A stretch of 10,316 nt of DNA from Candidatus Melainabacteria bacterium (GCA_003175915.1 PSRH01000273.1:1-10316), one strand, 5' to 3'; counted from the stretch's first letter, positions 1 through 7,753 are shown. Program-made: numbers and translations. Notes: a model not told the origin generated them from the sequence alone.

Positions 1-20
1 AGGATTTTCAAGTTACTCAC
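1..20 (-). CDS. possible start of a leftward gene, cut by the window edge
   Basis: On the minus strand a GTG codon (18-20) follows an AGGAG Shine-Dalgarno (complement of 26-30) at a 5-nt spacing, which is close to ideal. Only six codons are inside the window (V/M S N L K I), so no product can be assigned. The nearest gene upstream on this strand is the methyltransferase ending at 433, more than 400 nt away, so this gene would need its own promoter; I see no good -35/-10 pair. It could be a chance match. Confidence 0.3.
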
Positions 21-432
21 CTCAGCTCCTATTGCCACCTTTAATATTAACCCCCGTTCAATATGGCACGTTCCCCTCAATTTGTCTAACGGTTTTGATT
101 CGTTACATAGAAACCCGACAAGCCCTAATGGCAGGGGTTTCGAAACAAATTGCCAGGTCCTTTTGGACCGCGAAGCAGCCCACCTTCACAAGGACCATTA
201 ACCCTGTCTGGTGATTGTAACCTGGCTTGGCTCTGGTGGACACAGTTTGCCACAGCTGTTCACCAATTTAAATATCCTCTCGACATGCTTCCACAGCGAC
301 GCACTATATCTATTGACTTGCCGTTCTACTGGCTTCATGACTGTCTGGCGAAAGCGCCTCCAATAGGGCATCTTGGCAAACACGCTTATTGTCAGTGGAT
401 GCTCTTGAATATCAAAAGAAAAGGCGATCTCA
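21..432. other. intergenic region without a convincing gene
   Basis: About 410 nt lie between the methyltransferase stop and the possible leftward start at the left edge. Short open frames exist on both strands (a 111-codon frame running into the methyltransferase, and a roughly 60-codon minus frame at 198-383), but none has a good ribosome site or a recognisable protein. Visible elements are a perfect palindrome TTAATATTAA at 41-50, a GTTTCGAAAC palindrome at 137-146, and a 5-bp hairpin with a TTTT loop at 156-169 (GGTCC/GGACC). No T-rich terminator follows the methyltransferase. It could hold a leader or a small RNA, but nothing shows this directly. Confidence 0.5.
156..169. repeat. small perfect hairpin GGTCC-TTTT-GGACC
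   Basis: A 5-bp perfect inverted repeat with a four-T loop sits in the gene-free stretch. No T tract follows it on either strand, so it is not a standard intrinsic terminator. It may be part of a larger RNA structure or be coincidental. Confidence 0.3.
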
Positions 433-1698
433 CTAATTTACCGCCAAGATTAAGCATTTCAGATATTCGGATTCGGGCGCGTTGACGAGCACTGGATGGT
501 CACGCGGTTGACCTCGTTGGCAAATCAGCTTGAGCTCTCTCTTTGCGTCCAGTCCAGCCATCTGGATCACACTGCGAAATTCGTCTAGCCGCAGATGGTG
601 AGAGCAGGAACATGTAACAAGCACACCGCCTGGGCGCAACAGCTTGAGAGCAACGCGGTTGATCTCGTTATAGCCGCGCACGGCCGCTTCCAAGTTGGCG
701 CGGCTCTTAGCGAAAGCAGGTGGATCGAGAATAACCATATCGGTGCGATAGTCCTGGCGGGCTAGCTCTCGCAAATAGTCAAAGACGTTGGCAGTTTCAA
801 TTTTGTGCGGCTGAGTAAAACCGTTGCGCTGCCATTGTCGTTCGTTCAAGGCGTTGAAATCAGCACTTGCCTCTACTTCAATGACGCTCTTAGCGCCGGC
901 ACGCGCCGCCCTCAATCCGAACAAGCCCGTGTAAGAAAAACAATTGAGCACTTCTCTTCCCACTGCCTCACCCGCGGCAGCCGCCTGATTTTCTCGCTGA
1001 TCTAGGAACAGACCTGTTTTGGCACCGGCTCTGACATCGACAAACACGGTAACGCCATCGTCTAAAAATTCCAATTGTTCTGGCGGCTCCTTACCCCAGA
1101 CCACGCCGACTTGTTCTTCCAGTCCTTCAAGCCCGCGTACCGAGCTGTCCGAGCGCTCGTAGATCCCTTCAATGCCCGGCACCTCTGCCGCGATTGCTGA
1201 AATCAACTCCTTTCGCCAGGGCTCAAGACCAAGAGCAAGCATCTGAATTACTACATATTTTCCGTAAACATCGGCGGTCAGGCCTGGCATGCCATCGGCT
1301 TCGCCATGGATCAACCTGTAGAAAACCGGCAGCCGACCATCTGCTCTATAACGGTCAAGACGGTACTGATAAGCCTTACTCACCAGCTTCCGCCAAAACT
1401 CGGCATCAATGGTTTCCCCCGTTGTGCGACTCAAATAGCGGAAAGCGATGCGACTGTTCATGTTCAAAAAGCCTATACCGACGGCACGTCCCTTCGCGTT
1501 CAGGGCACAGACCAAACCACCGTTGACAAAATCTTCAGATGGCCCACTGACAATTTCGTTGTCGAAAACCCAGGGGTGTTGATAGCGCTCTGGGCGCTGC
1601 GGTTTCAACTTTATGGTCGGCAGATTCGTGGGCAATTCCGGGCGCTCCACTGGCGCGCCCCTGCGATGTTCCGATTCTATGCGGCGTTTAGCAGCCAT
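433..1698 (-). CDS. rlmI: RlmI-type class I SAM-dependent 23S rRNA cytosine-C5 methyltransferase
   Basis: A 421-residue cytoplasmic enzyme of the RlmI/YwbD family (COG1092), which puts a methyl group on C5 of a 23S rRNA cytosine (C1962 in E. coli). An N-terminal PUA-like RNA-binding domain spans about residues 28-95 (HPWVFDNEI at 41-49). The family link GLTADVYG follows at 139-146, then KTGLFLDQR at 227-235. The Rossmann methyltransferase domain starts with the SAM-binding stretch VLNCFSYTGLFG (250-261). Motif IV is LDPPAFAKS (324-332). Motif VI, TCSCSHH (362-368), carries the likely catalytic cysteine. The C-terminal DHPVLVNAPESEYLKCL (400-416) is also typical. Length matches the family (about 390-420). 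ATG 1698 is the only possible start, because an in-frame TGA (the permease stop) lies just upstream. Its own Shine-Dalgarno is weak, which suggests translational coupling to the permease 12 nt upstream. The exact target base is inferred from the family. Confidence 0.93.
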   Translation of the reverse strand: MAAKRRIESEHRRGAPVERPELPTNLPTIKLKPQRPERYQHPWVFDNEIVSGPSEDFVNGGLVCALNAKGRAVGIGFLNMNSRIAFRYLSRTTGETIDAEFWRKLVSKAYQYRLDRYRADGRLPVFYRLIHGEADGMPGLTADVYGKYVVIQMLALGLEPWRKELISAIAAEVPGIEGIYERSDSSVRGLEGLEEQVGVVWGKEPPEQLEFLDDGVTVFVDVRAGAKTGLFLDQRENQAAAAGEAVGREVLNCFSYTGLFGLRAARAGAKSVIEVEASADFNALNERQWQRNGFTQPHKIETANVFDYLRELARQDYRTDMVILDPPAFAKSRANLEAAVRGYNEINRVALKLLRPGGVLVTCSCSHHLRLDEFRSVIQMAGLDAKRELKLICQRGQPRDHPVLVNAPESEYLKCLILAVN

Positions 1699-1710
1699 CT
1701 TTACAGGCGA

Positions 1711-3612
1711 TCATCCTACGTGCACCTTTGGTCTCTTGTTCGGATTGGGTTCCGCTTCCCGCAGGATTTCCCTCGTCACCGGTGCCGTCTCCCCTTCGCC
1801 TAAAAACAGGTATTTCAATATATAGACAATCGGGTTCCCTTCGGTCCAGCCCAGATAAATCTGCGGTATCTTGCCAGTTTTGTCGCGTACGAAAAGTAGC
1901 AGGGCCGCGATTGCGTTGGGAACAGCCGGACTTTGGCATTTCAAAATCCTGTAGTTACCTGAGTGTTCACCGGTAACCTCCAGCACCTCGTCGCCAAAAT
2001 CAGAAGCGTCGCTTATCTTTACTTCCAGAAAGATGATTTCTTCTGCCGGGATGTTGTGTGTCTCGTGAGCTTCTTGCGCTTTGGCCGCGTAATCCGTGTT
2101 GCCTGGGCGATGAGCGACAAAGCGAATCGTGCCGCGCGAGGCATCCCCAACAAACTTGTCTGCTTCCTCATCCAGGACGACGGTCTGCACCCTGAGCTCA
2201 GTCGAGCGGACAATTCTTGACACGAGAGAAACCGTCAGAATAACTGCAATAAAGAAGGAGGCGATCTTAATGCCATCAGGTCGCTCGATGGTATTAGCTA
2301 TGGTGGTATAGATAAAAACCAATGTAATAAAGACAAAGTAAACCCGTGTCCAGCGGCCAGCTTTCCAAACGGTAAGCACCGAAGCAAAGGCAGCCGAGGT
2401 CATCAGCGCCAGCACGCCGGTAGCATAAGCCGCACCTTGGGCGTCGACAGATGCGTTGAACAAGAAGGTAACGGCAAAGCCGACAGCTGTGAAAAAGGTG
2501 ACAAGTGGTCGACGCGCCCGTGCCCAATCCGGGGCCATACCGTAACGTGGCAAATAGCGCGGCACCAGATTGAGAAGACCAGTCATGGCCGATGCCCCAG
2601 CAAACCAAAGTATCAGCAAGGTACTGACGTCGTATACGGTACCGAAATATGGCCCCAAGTACTGGTGGGCCAAGTAGGCTAGAGCTCTGCCATCGGCTTC
2701 GCCCCCCGGAACAAACTTTGAGGACGGAATCAATATGGTTGTACTGAACGCGCTGCCAATTAGAAATACACACATGATCAAAGCGGCTGTGCGGAGCAGC
2801 TTCTTCGTGTTGTGGATTCTTTCCTTCGGGTATTCCGGATCATCATTGGCATCCCCGCGAACAAGAGGCATGACCGCCACGCCAGTCTCGAAGCCGGACA
2901 TCCCCAGGGCCAATTTGGGAAACAGTAAACAGGACCAACCGACCATGCGCCAGACAGATCCGTGTGTGGTAAAGAGGGCATTCGTCCAATTGTCGACAGC
3001 CGGAAAATTAGTGACCAGTTCGAAAATAGACCGGCTTATCACTATGCCGTTAAGAAACAAATAGGCAACAACCAAGACGACCGACACGCCAATTGCTTCT
3101 CGAAACCCCTTCAAAAAAATAGCGCCCAAAAGGAGCAACATAAAGAGAGTAAGGATCATCGTGTCTTTGAAAGGCATCCACGGGTTTTGAGCCAGGTGCG
3201 TAGCCGCATCTGCGGCTGAGAGTGTGATTGTGATGATAAAGTCCGTCGCCGCAAACCCAAGCAGGCAAAGGACCAGCAGCTTGCCTTTCCAACCCGGCAG
3301 GAGGCGTTCCAGCATAGAAATGCTGCCCCGACCGTGAGGGCTCTGCTCGGCCACTTCGTTGTAAACCGGCAGCAAGCCAAAGAGCGTTAGCATTACCAGA
3401 ATAATCGTGGCAATAGGAGAAAGCAGTCCGGCAGCCAGAAAGGCAATGCCAGGCACGTAGCCAAGGGATGAAAAATAATCGACACCGGTGAGGCACATTA
3501 CTCGCCACCAACTGGCTTGCTCCGGCTGTTGTTCAGTGCGGCGTGGAGTCTCATGCATTCCCTCCAGGAACCATAGAGAGAATCGCTTGCTGAATCCAGT
3601 TGATGAAATCAC
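1711..3612 (-). CDS. APC-superfamily permease (amino acid transporter-like) with C-terminal soluble domain
   Basis: A polytopic inner-membrane transporter. Counting from TTG 3633 (640 aa), about 12 hydrophobic segments run from residue 45 to 474. The first has a broken-helix, APC-like stretch (CLTGVDYFSSLGYVPG, 47-62), and MSGFETGVAVMPLVRG (245-260) resembles the TM6 region. A soluble tail of about 165 residues (475-640) follows, longer than in typical amino acid permeases and reminiscent of APC members with cytoplasmic regulatory tails such as KimA, although KimA's own motifs are not seen. Substrate is unknown: amino acid by default, cation possible. Start is ambiguous. GTG 3612 has AAGGA 7 nt upstream and is chosen (633 aa). 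TTG 3633 lacks a ribosome site. ATG 3558 has GGAGG only 2 nt away. The gene lies between the kinase and the methyltransferase and probably forms an operon with the latter. Confidence 0.88.
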   Translation of the reverse strand: MISSTGFSKRFSLWFLEGMHETPRRTEQQPEQASWWRVMCLTGVDYFSSLGYVPGIAFLAAGLLSPIATIILVMLTLFGLLPVYNEVAEQSPHGRGSISMLERLLPGWKGKLLVLCLLGFAATDFIITITLSAADAATHLAQNPWMPFKDTMILTLFMLLLLGAIFLKGFREAIGVSVVLVVAYLFLNGIVISRSIFELVTNFPAVDNWTNALFTTHGSVWRMVGWSCLLFPKLALGMSGFETGVAVMPLVRGDANDDPEYPKERIHNTKKLLRTAALIMCVFLIGSAFSTTILIPSSKFVPGGEADGRALAYLAHQYLGPYFGTVYDVSTLLILWFAGASAMTGLLNLVPRYLPRYGMAPDWARARRPLVTFFTAVGFAVTFLFNASVDAQGAAYATGVLALMTSAAFASVLTVWKAGRWTRVYFVFITLVFIYTTIANTIERPDGIKIASFFIAVILTVSLVSRIVRSTELRVQTVVLDEEADKFVGDASRGTIRFVAHRPGNTDYAAKAQEAHETHNIPAEEIIFLEVKISDASDFGDEVLEVTGEHSGNYRILKCQSPAVPNAIAALLLFVRDKTGKIPQIYLGWTEGNPIVYILKYLFLGEGETAPVTREILREAEPNPNKRPKVHVG

Positions 3613-3645
3613 TCGGTCTTCCTTAATGGACAATTACGTCTGTTT

Positions 3646-3651
3646 ATCATA
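3646..3651 (-). promoter_or_regulatory. candidate -10 box for the permease-methyltransferase unit
   Basis: The minus strand reads TATGAT, five of six matches to the sigma-70 -10 consensus. It would start transcription about 25 nt before the chosen permease GTG. No convincing -35 is seen at 16-18 nt, so this is a weak call. If real, it would exclude the TTG start at 3633 in practice, because that codon would lie almost at the transcript's 5' end. Confidence 0.3.
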
Positions 3652-3673
3652 GCAACGAATATGAATACAATTA

Positions 3674-3704
3674 CTGCCTGGCGTTGGAAATGGCAAGCAG
3701 GCAG
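3674..3704 (-). terminator. weak inverted repeat between kinase and permease genes
   Basis: CTGCCTG (3674-3680) and CAGGCAG (3698-3704) form a perfect 7-bp stem with a 17-nt loop, 9 nt beyond the kinase stop. On the minus strand it is followed by TAATTGTATTC, which is AT-rich but not a true U tract. It may attenuate or process the transcript rather than end it fully. Confidence 0.3.
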
Positions 3705-3713
3705 GTATCCTGG

Positions 3714-5786
3714 CTAAGTCGCTGTTTTCTTTACCTGTTGTTTAAGCTTAAAAGCCTCAAGGTAGCCGATCGGAAAATCTCGTTTGACGAGAAATTCGCA
3801 ATAGCTGGAAAGCGCCTGGAGCACGAGCGGATCATCGGGCGGCAAATTTTTGATTAAATCAGCCCAGCCGCTTTTCAGGTATTGGCGCGCCATGCCTGTA
3901 TCACCCAACTTCTCATAAGCCAGTCCGAGGTTGTACTCGCACATGGCCTTACCGGGTCCCGGAAGAACCTGACCTTGAGCGCCAGTAAATCCACTTTCTC
4001 CTCCTCGTCCCCGCCGTCTATCGGTCCATAACTTCAAGGCCTGGTCATAGTACTGAATCGCCTCGAAATATCGTTGTTTGCCGTAGAGGACGTCTGCCAA
4101 ACTCATCAGCAAGACCAGGTGATCAACCGATGGAGCTTTGCCGAGCGCCGCACTCAAGGAATTGACCGCCAGACTTTCTCTTGAATATCTCTTGCTGAAT
4201 TTGATCGCTTTTTCAAGGTAATTAAGCGCTTCGGTCAGATTGCCCTGCGAGTAATAAATGTCAGCAATGTTGGCATAGATTTGAATGAAATAAGGAGCCT
4301 CTTGATCAAATAAATAGAGACCACTTTGCGCCGCCTTTTTATACCAAAAGAGGGCCTGGTCATATTTTTTTTCAAGAAAATAGCATTCGGCAATCAGCCT
4401 TTCGGTCGCCGATCTTTCCGGCAGCGTATAGTCGCTGGGATTATGTTTGAGTATGTTCATCGTTTCTTCATACTCTTTGGCCGCCTGGCCGTAATAACCG
4501 TAGCGCTTGTGGAAATCAGCAAGGCGCGAAGTTAGCTGCCAGACTCGTCGCGAGCGGTCACCTTCACTGTGCTTGGCCCCGGCCAGACATCCCCTGGCTA
4601 CCGTCTCAACGTCGAGGTAATTAGCGGGAATGGGGACGACTGGTGCGCCAATTGAGCTCTGCCAAATATGCAACGGCACTGCTTTTGAATCCTTGCTATA
4701 AGCCGTCTTGAACCAAATGAGAAAGCAAGCACCACAAGCCAGAACAAGTAGGCTAGCCATAGTAGCCGCCAGGCGCACGTAAGGGAACCTCGCCCGGTCA
4801 GCCGCTTTCGAAGAAAGAGCACTGACTTTGTTCAATTCGTCTCTCAATTCAGCCATGCTTTGAAAGCGCTTCTCCGGTTCCTTTGCCATGGCTTTTAGAA
4901 CGATGCGTTCCATTTCCCGAGCAACCCGACTATTACCGGACTTCATCCGGATCTTAGCTGGCGGGTTATTCATTTTTGCGAGGATGGTATCGTATGCAGT
5001 AGCACCACGAAAAGGAGGCTGGCCTGCCAGCGCCTCATACATTACGCAACCGAGTGAGTATATATCGGAGCGCTCGTCCACTGGCAAATTGCTGCATTGC
5101 TCAGGACTCATATACAAGGGGCTGCCGGACAACTGTCCCGTTTGTGTCAGTGACTGTTCCTCTTTCGATTGAGTCTCATCCAGGACCTTGGCGATCCCGA
5201 AATCGACCACGCGGATTGATTCCCTATCTGGAGCTTCGTGGACGACCAGAATATTGCTGGGCTTAAGATCCCGGTGAAATACCCGCTTCTTATGGGTGTG
5301 CGCTAAGGTATCAGCCACTTGAGAAAAAATGGCAGCGCAGCGTCCGGGCTCCAGTTGTTGGGAGGAGACAATCAACGAGGCCAGGCTAATTCCCTCGACA
5401 TAGTCCATGATCAAATAGGGTCTTTGATCCTCTGCCAGCCCGAAATCATAGACGGCAACCACGCCGGCATGCTTGATCCGGGTGGTTGCTCTTGCCTCGT
5501 TCTGAAAACGAACCAGGGCATGTTCGTCGGGAATAAGTTCTCTGTGCAACATCTTAAGAGCGACATGCCGATTTAATGTCAAATCAAGCGCTTTATAGAC
5601 AGAGCCCATCCCGCCGCTGCCAATCAGACTCAAGATCCGGTAGCGCCCGGCAAATACAGTACCGTCGGCCAGTTCTGCCTGGCGTACCTCGCCAGAATTG
5701 GCCGCATCTCTGAAAGCTTTTTCCTCGCTGTCGGTAGTTTCCCGGCTTTCGCTCATTGGCAATCTGCTAGATAAAGACATATCCAT
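3714..5786 (-). CDS. membrane-anchored Ser/Thr protein kinase (PknB/Hanks type) with C-terminal TPRs
   Basis: A 690-residue signalling kinase, numbered from ATG 5786. The kinase domain (about 48-318) is complete: glycine loop GSGGMGSVYK (56-65), ATP-binding K78 in HVALKML, helix-C E97, catalytic loop HRDLKPSN (171-178, base D173), DFG (195-197) and SPE (227-229). It should therefore be active. One membrane helix (339-359) follows, with RARFPYVR on its inner side, placing the kinase in the cytoplasm. The remaining 330 residues contain about five TPR-like helix pairs (415-448, 462-488, 502-529, 558-585, 616-641), probably outside the membrane as a protein-binding sensor. The frame is open to 5981, but those extra codons would overlap the divergent gene and show no domain. 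ATG 5786 is preferred despite a weak ribosome site; ATG 5780 and 5756 are alternatives. No partner phosphatase is nearby. Confidence 0.93.
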   Translation of the reverse strand: MDMSLSSRLPMSESRETTDSEEKAFRDAANSGEVRQAELADGTVFAGRYRILSLIGSGGMGSVYKALDLTLNRHVALKMLHRELIPDEHALVRFQNEARATTRIKHAGVVAVYDFGLAEDQRPYLIMDYVEGISLASLIVSSQQLEPGRCAAIFSQVADTLAHTHKKRVFHRDLKPSNILVVHEAPDRESIRVVDFGIAKVLDETQSKEEQSLTQTGQLSGSPLYMSPEQCSNLPVDERSDIYSLGCVMYEALAGQPPFRGATAYDTILAKMNNPPAKIRMKSGNSRVAREMERIVLKAMAKEPEKRFQSMAELRDELNKVSALSSKAADRARFPYVRLAATMASLLVLACGACFLIWFKTAYSKDSKAVPLHIWQSSIGAPVVPIPANYLDVETVARGCLAGAKHSEGDRSRRVWQLTSRLADFHKRYGYYGQAAKEYEETMNILKHNPSDYTLPERSATERLIAECYFLEKKYDQALFWYKKAAQSGLYLFDQEAPYFIQIYANIADIYYSQGNLTEALNYLEKAIKFSKRYSRESLAVNSLSAALGKAPSVDHLVLLMSLADVLYGKQRYFEAIQYYDQALKLWTDRRRGRGGESGFTGAQGQVLPGPGKAMCEYNLGLAYEKLGDTGMARQYLKSGWADLIKNLPPDDPLVLQALSSYCEFLVKRDFPIGYLEAFKLKQQVKKTAT

Positions 5787-5936
5787 TTTACGCGCTCTTC
5801 TGATCGCGCCAAGTCGGGCCGTGCCACGGCGACAAGCGTGTTTGCTAGCGAAGCCAGGATTAGAGTTAATTTCGCAGTGAAAGGCAGCTTGGCTGGGTAA
5901 GACTATCTTGGCAAGCGAAGGACCTGAAAGAAATCC
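5787..5936. promoter_or_regulatory. divergent promoter region between kinase and secreted-protein genes
   Basis: The 150 nt between the two divergent starts must hold promoters for both genes, but no clear -35/-10 pair stands out on either strand. It contains a near-perfect palindrome, GCCGTG-C-CACGGC, at 5818-5830, about 30 nt upstream of the kinase start. This could be an operator or a leader hairpin for the kinase mRNA. The assignment as a shared control region is inferred from gene layout. Confidence 0.45.
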
Positions 5937-6692
5937 ATGAATAGCCGCGCCTGGCTGATTGTGCTCATTTTGTTTTACCAATTAGCGCCTACGCCTGCTT
6001 GGGCAGCCGATCAAGCCTGGGCCCTGGAGCAGTTCAGCGACATTTCCGGCGATATTTCCCTGATCTGGACGAATGACCGCGTGCGCGCCGACTTCAAAAA
6101 GTACGGTTTGGTGTTCATTTCCAAGGCACCCGCCTGGAGGGTCGTCGTCTATAGCGACACCACAAAAAGGTATTGTGAGTGCTCCCTGGAGGAATTTAGG
6201 ACAAGATTTGGTCAACGACAGCACAGGCTCGACCCCTCAGACAGAGTGCTAAAAACCGACAGAACAGCCAAGATAGCAGGACTCAATAGCCGCTTATACA
6301 TTCTTATTCACGCCAAAAAAACCGGCAAACTCGATTGGACCGACAAGTCGGAAGTGTGGCTGACAAAGGAAGTAAGTGTGCCCCCCTCAATCGCCGGCTT
6401 ATTCGCCGAAGTAGCATCACTGTCTCCTCAATTAGGAGTGCCGTTGCGAGCATTCCGCATCCGCAACCGGGGGATGATTGTCAGGACGATTGACACGGTT
6501 GCTTACCACAAAGTGGCCATCAAACCAAATGCTTTCAGTTCGCCGAAAGGCTATACAAAGGTGAGTGACGAAGTGGCTGTGCTAATGGAAGAGGACATGG
6601 ACACTCTCATCGAACAGCAGGCCGGCGCCTTTTCGAGCCAACCGGTTAAAGGCGAAAGCAACGCCTGCTTGAAAGCCAACCAGTCTCGCTGA
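5937..6692 (+). CDS. secreted protein of unknown family, LolA/DUF4412-like in outline
   Basis: A 251-residue protein, the only rightward gene in the window. It has a clear Sec signal peptide: a hydrophobic core at 5-15, then AWA at 21-23 before ADQ, a standard signal peptidase I site, giving a mature protein of about 228 residues outside the membrane. The mature part looks beta-rich, with a charged strand pattern (GDISLIWTNDRVRADF, 38-53), a CEC pair at 80-82, WLTKEVSVP (141-149), and FSSPKGYTKVSD near the end (200-211). This ordering resembles the LolA-fold/DUF4412 group of periplasmic proteins, but that is pattern memory only. Start ATG 5937 is chosen because it begins the signal peptide; its Shine-Dalgarno is poor. 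It is divergent from the kinase, so co-regulation is possible, and it converges on the next gene with an 11-nt gap and no visible terminator. Confidence 0.75.
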   Translation: MNSRAWLIVLILFYQLAPTPAWAADQAWALEQFSDISGDISLIWTNDRVRADFKKYGLVFISKAPAWRVVVYSDTTKRYCECSLEEFRTRFGQRQHRLDPSDRVLKTDRTAKIAGLNSRLYILIHAKKTGKLDWTDKSEVWLTKEVSVPPSIAGLFAEVASLSPQLGVPLRAFRIRNRGMIVRTIDTVAYHKVAIKPNAFSSPKGYTKVSDEVAVLMEEDMDTLIEQQAGAFSSQPVKGESNACLKANQSR

Positions 6693-6703
6693 CCAGCCTC
6701 GCT

Positions 6704-7744
6704 CTATAACCGCTTTCCACCATCAACCGCCAGGGCCAGCTCATAGAGCATGCGTTTCATTTTCAAAATTTCCGCTCCCAATTGCTGCAGCATCAATTGA
6801 CGAGTGGTTAACGTATCGATGGACAATCCCTTCCGCCGAGTAACAGTCGCCGTTATTTTGTCCAGTTGCTCCTTAGCAGTTCTGCTGGTAAATGTCGGAA
6901 TATTTTTGTCGATAATCCATCGATCGATCAATTGTTCTTTGCGTGATTTGCCCGATCGATCACCAACTGGCACTTCGCTCAAAAAATCCCAGACAGGTTC
7001 TGGATAGTCAATCTCCGGGTTGATCGGGTAATCGAATAACTTGGCGAGCATGTTACCTTCTTCGTCGGCGGTGCGGCGTTTACCACTCACTTGCCGCAAG
7101 GCATAGAACGAAGCAATGGACGGTACTATACCGGCGATTATTCCGTTTATTCCAGAGGAAATAGAATATCTCGGCACTCTGTATGTGGGAATGTCCAGGC
7201 CTTCTGCCACAGCCCAGAGAATACCGTTGGTGCCAAAACTAATGGCGTTGGTTCGGGCTACAGCTTTGTCGCGCTCGGCACCAAAACTGGCCAAAAGTTC
7301 GCTATAGAGATTTTCTTCAGCAACCAGTTGAGCAAGAGTAAAATCAACGGCCAAATTTGCATCCTCAATGATCCGATCTGCCTTGTAGCTTGTCTCGATC
7401 AATTCTTGGCGCAAACTGAGATTTTCCAAAGTGACTGGCTGGCTGGCATCTAACGCCTTAACCCGGTCCCTCAAATCCTGGAGCTTTTCAAGAACAGGAA
7501 TAAGTTTGAGATCTTCAGCCAACTGCAGCGTGTTTGGCGATAGGCTTTTCGTTGAAAGATTGACGCCCGTTTTCAATATTTGTCTAGGTAAAGCCAGCGT
7601 GTTTGCACCTGATTCGCTTCCGGCAGGCGCTTTGGCGGCGATGCTTTTCCCTGAAGCATTTGATTGGGCATAGCAAGAGCCGGTCAAAATAAAATTGACC
7701 GAGACAAACAAGCACCAAATGTGAAATTGGCGGTGGCTGCTCAT
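6704..7744 (-). CDS. exported protein of unknown family with helical regions and a duplicated hydrophobic motif
   Basis: I do not recognise this 346-residue protein. Residues 1-26 form a signal peptide (hydrophobic 9-22, likely cut after CYA at 24-26); TGSC at 21-24 is only a poor lipobox. A low-complexity linker (28-50) is followed by a long charged helical region (75-165) likely to form coiled coils. Two hydrophobic stretches come next, 168-184 and 195-217, which share the motif ISxGxNGI (168-175 and 195-202) and could form a membrane hairpin. The remainder is polar (YPINPEIDYPEPVWDFL at 239-255), ending in another helical stretch (312-340). Start ATG 7744 has AGGGG 7 nt upstream and begins the signal peptide. 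An upstream -10 box suggests its own promoter. A cell-envelope structural or scaffolding role is possible but unproven. Confidence 0.75.
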   Translation of the reverse strand: MSSHRQFHIWCLFVSVNFILTGSCYAQSNASGKSIAAKAPAGSESGANTLALPRQILKTGVNLSTKSLSPNTLQLAEDLKLIPVLEKLQDLRDRVKALDASQPVTLENLSLRQELIETSYKADRIIEDANLAVDFTLAQLVAEENLYSELLASFGAERDKAVARTNAISFGTNGILWAVAEGLDIPTYRVPRYSISSGINGIIAGIVPSIASFYALRQVSGKRRTADEEGNMLAKLFDYPINPEIDYPEPVWDFLSEVPVGDRSGKSRKEQLIDRWIIDKNIPTFTSRTAKEQLDKITATVTRRKGLSIDTLTTRQLMLQQLGAEILKMKRMLYELALAVDGGKRL

Positions 7745-7753
7745 ATGATTTCC

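Noticed and set aside
137..146. GTTTCGAAAC as a tRNA or tmRNA T-arm
   Set aside because: No acceptor, D-arm or anticodon stem can be placed around it.
150..185. Possible bacterial SRP (4.5S) RNA core, from AGGTCC followed by AGCAGCC
   Set aside because: In SRP RNA only a GGAA tetraloop and three bases separate these motifs; here there are 13 bases with a TTTT loop, and the flanks do not pair.
198..383. 61-codon minus-strand open frame downstream of the methyltransferase
   Set aside because: GTG start without a Shine-Dalgarno and no recognisable feature; too short to support alone.
150..485. 111-codon plus-strand open frame
   Set aside because: No ribosome site or recognisable protein, and it runs into the antisense of the methyltransferase C-terminus.
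1306..1803. 165-codon plus-strand open frame opposite the methyltransferase and permease
   Set aside because: It lies antisense to two clearly conserved genes and has no recognisable domain; a shadow frame.
5787..5981. 65-residue N-terminal extension of the kinase frame
   Set aside because: It would overlap the start and signal peptide of the divergent gene, shows no domain, and lies outside the kinase family's usual N-terminus.
6693..6703. Bidirectional terminator between the two convergent genes
   Set aside because: The gap is only 11 nt and no inverted repeat or T run is visible in or beside it.
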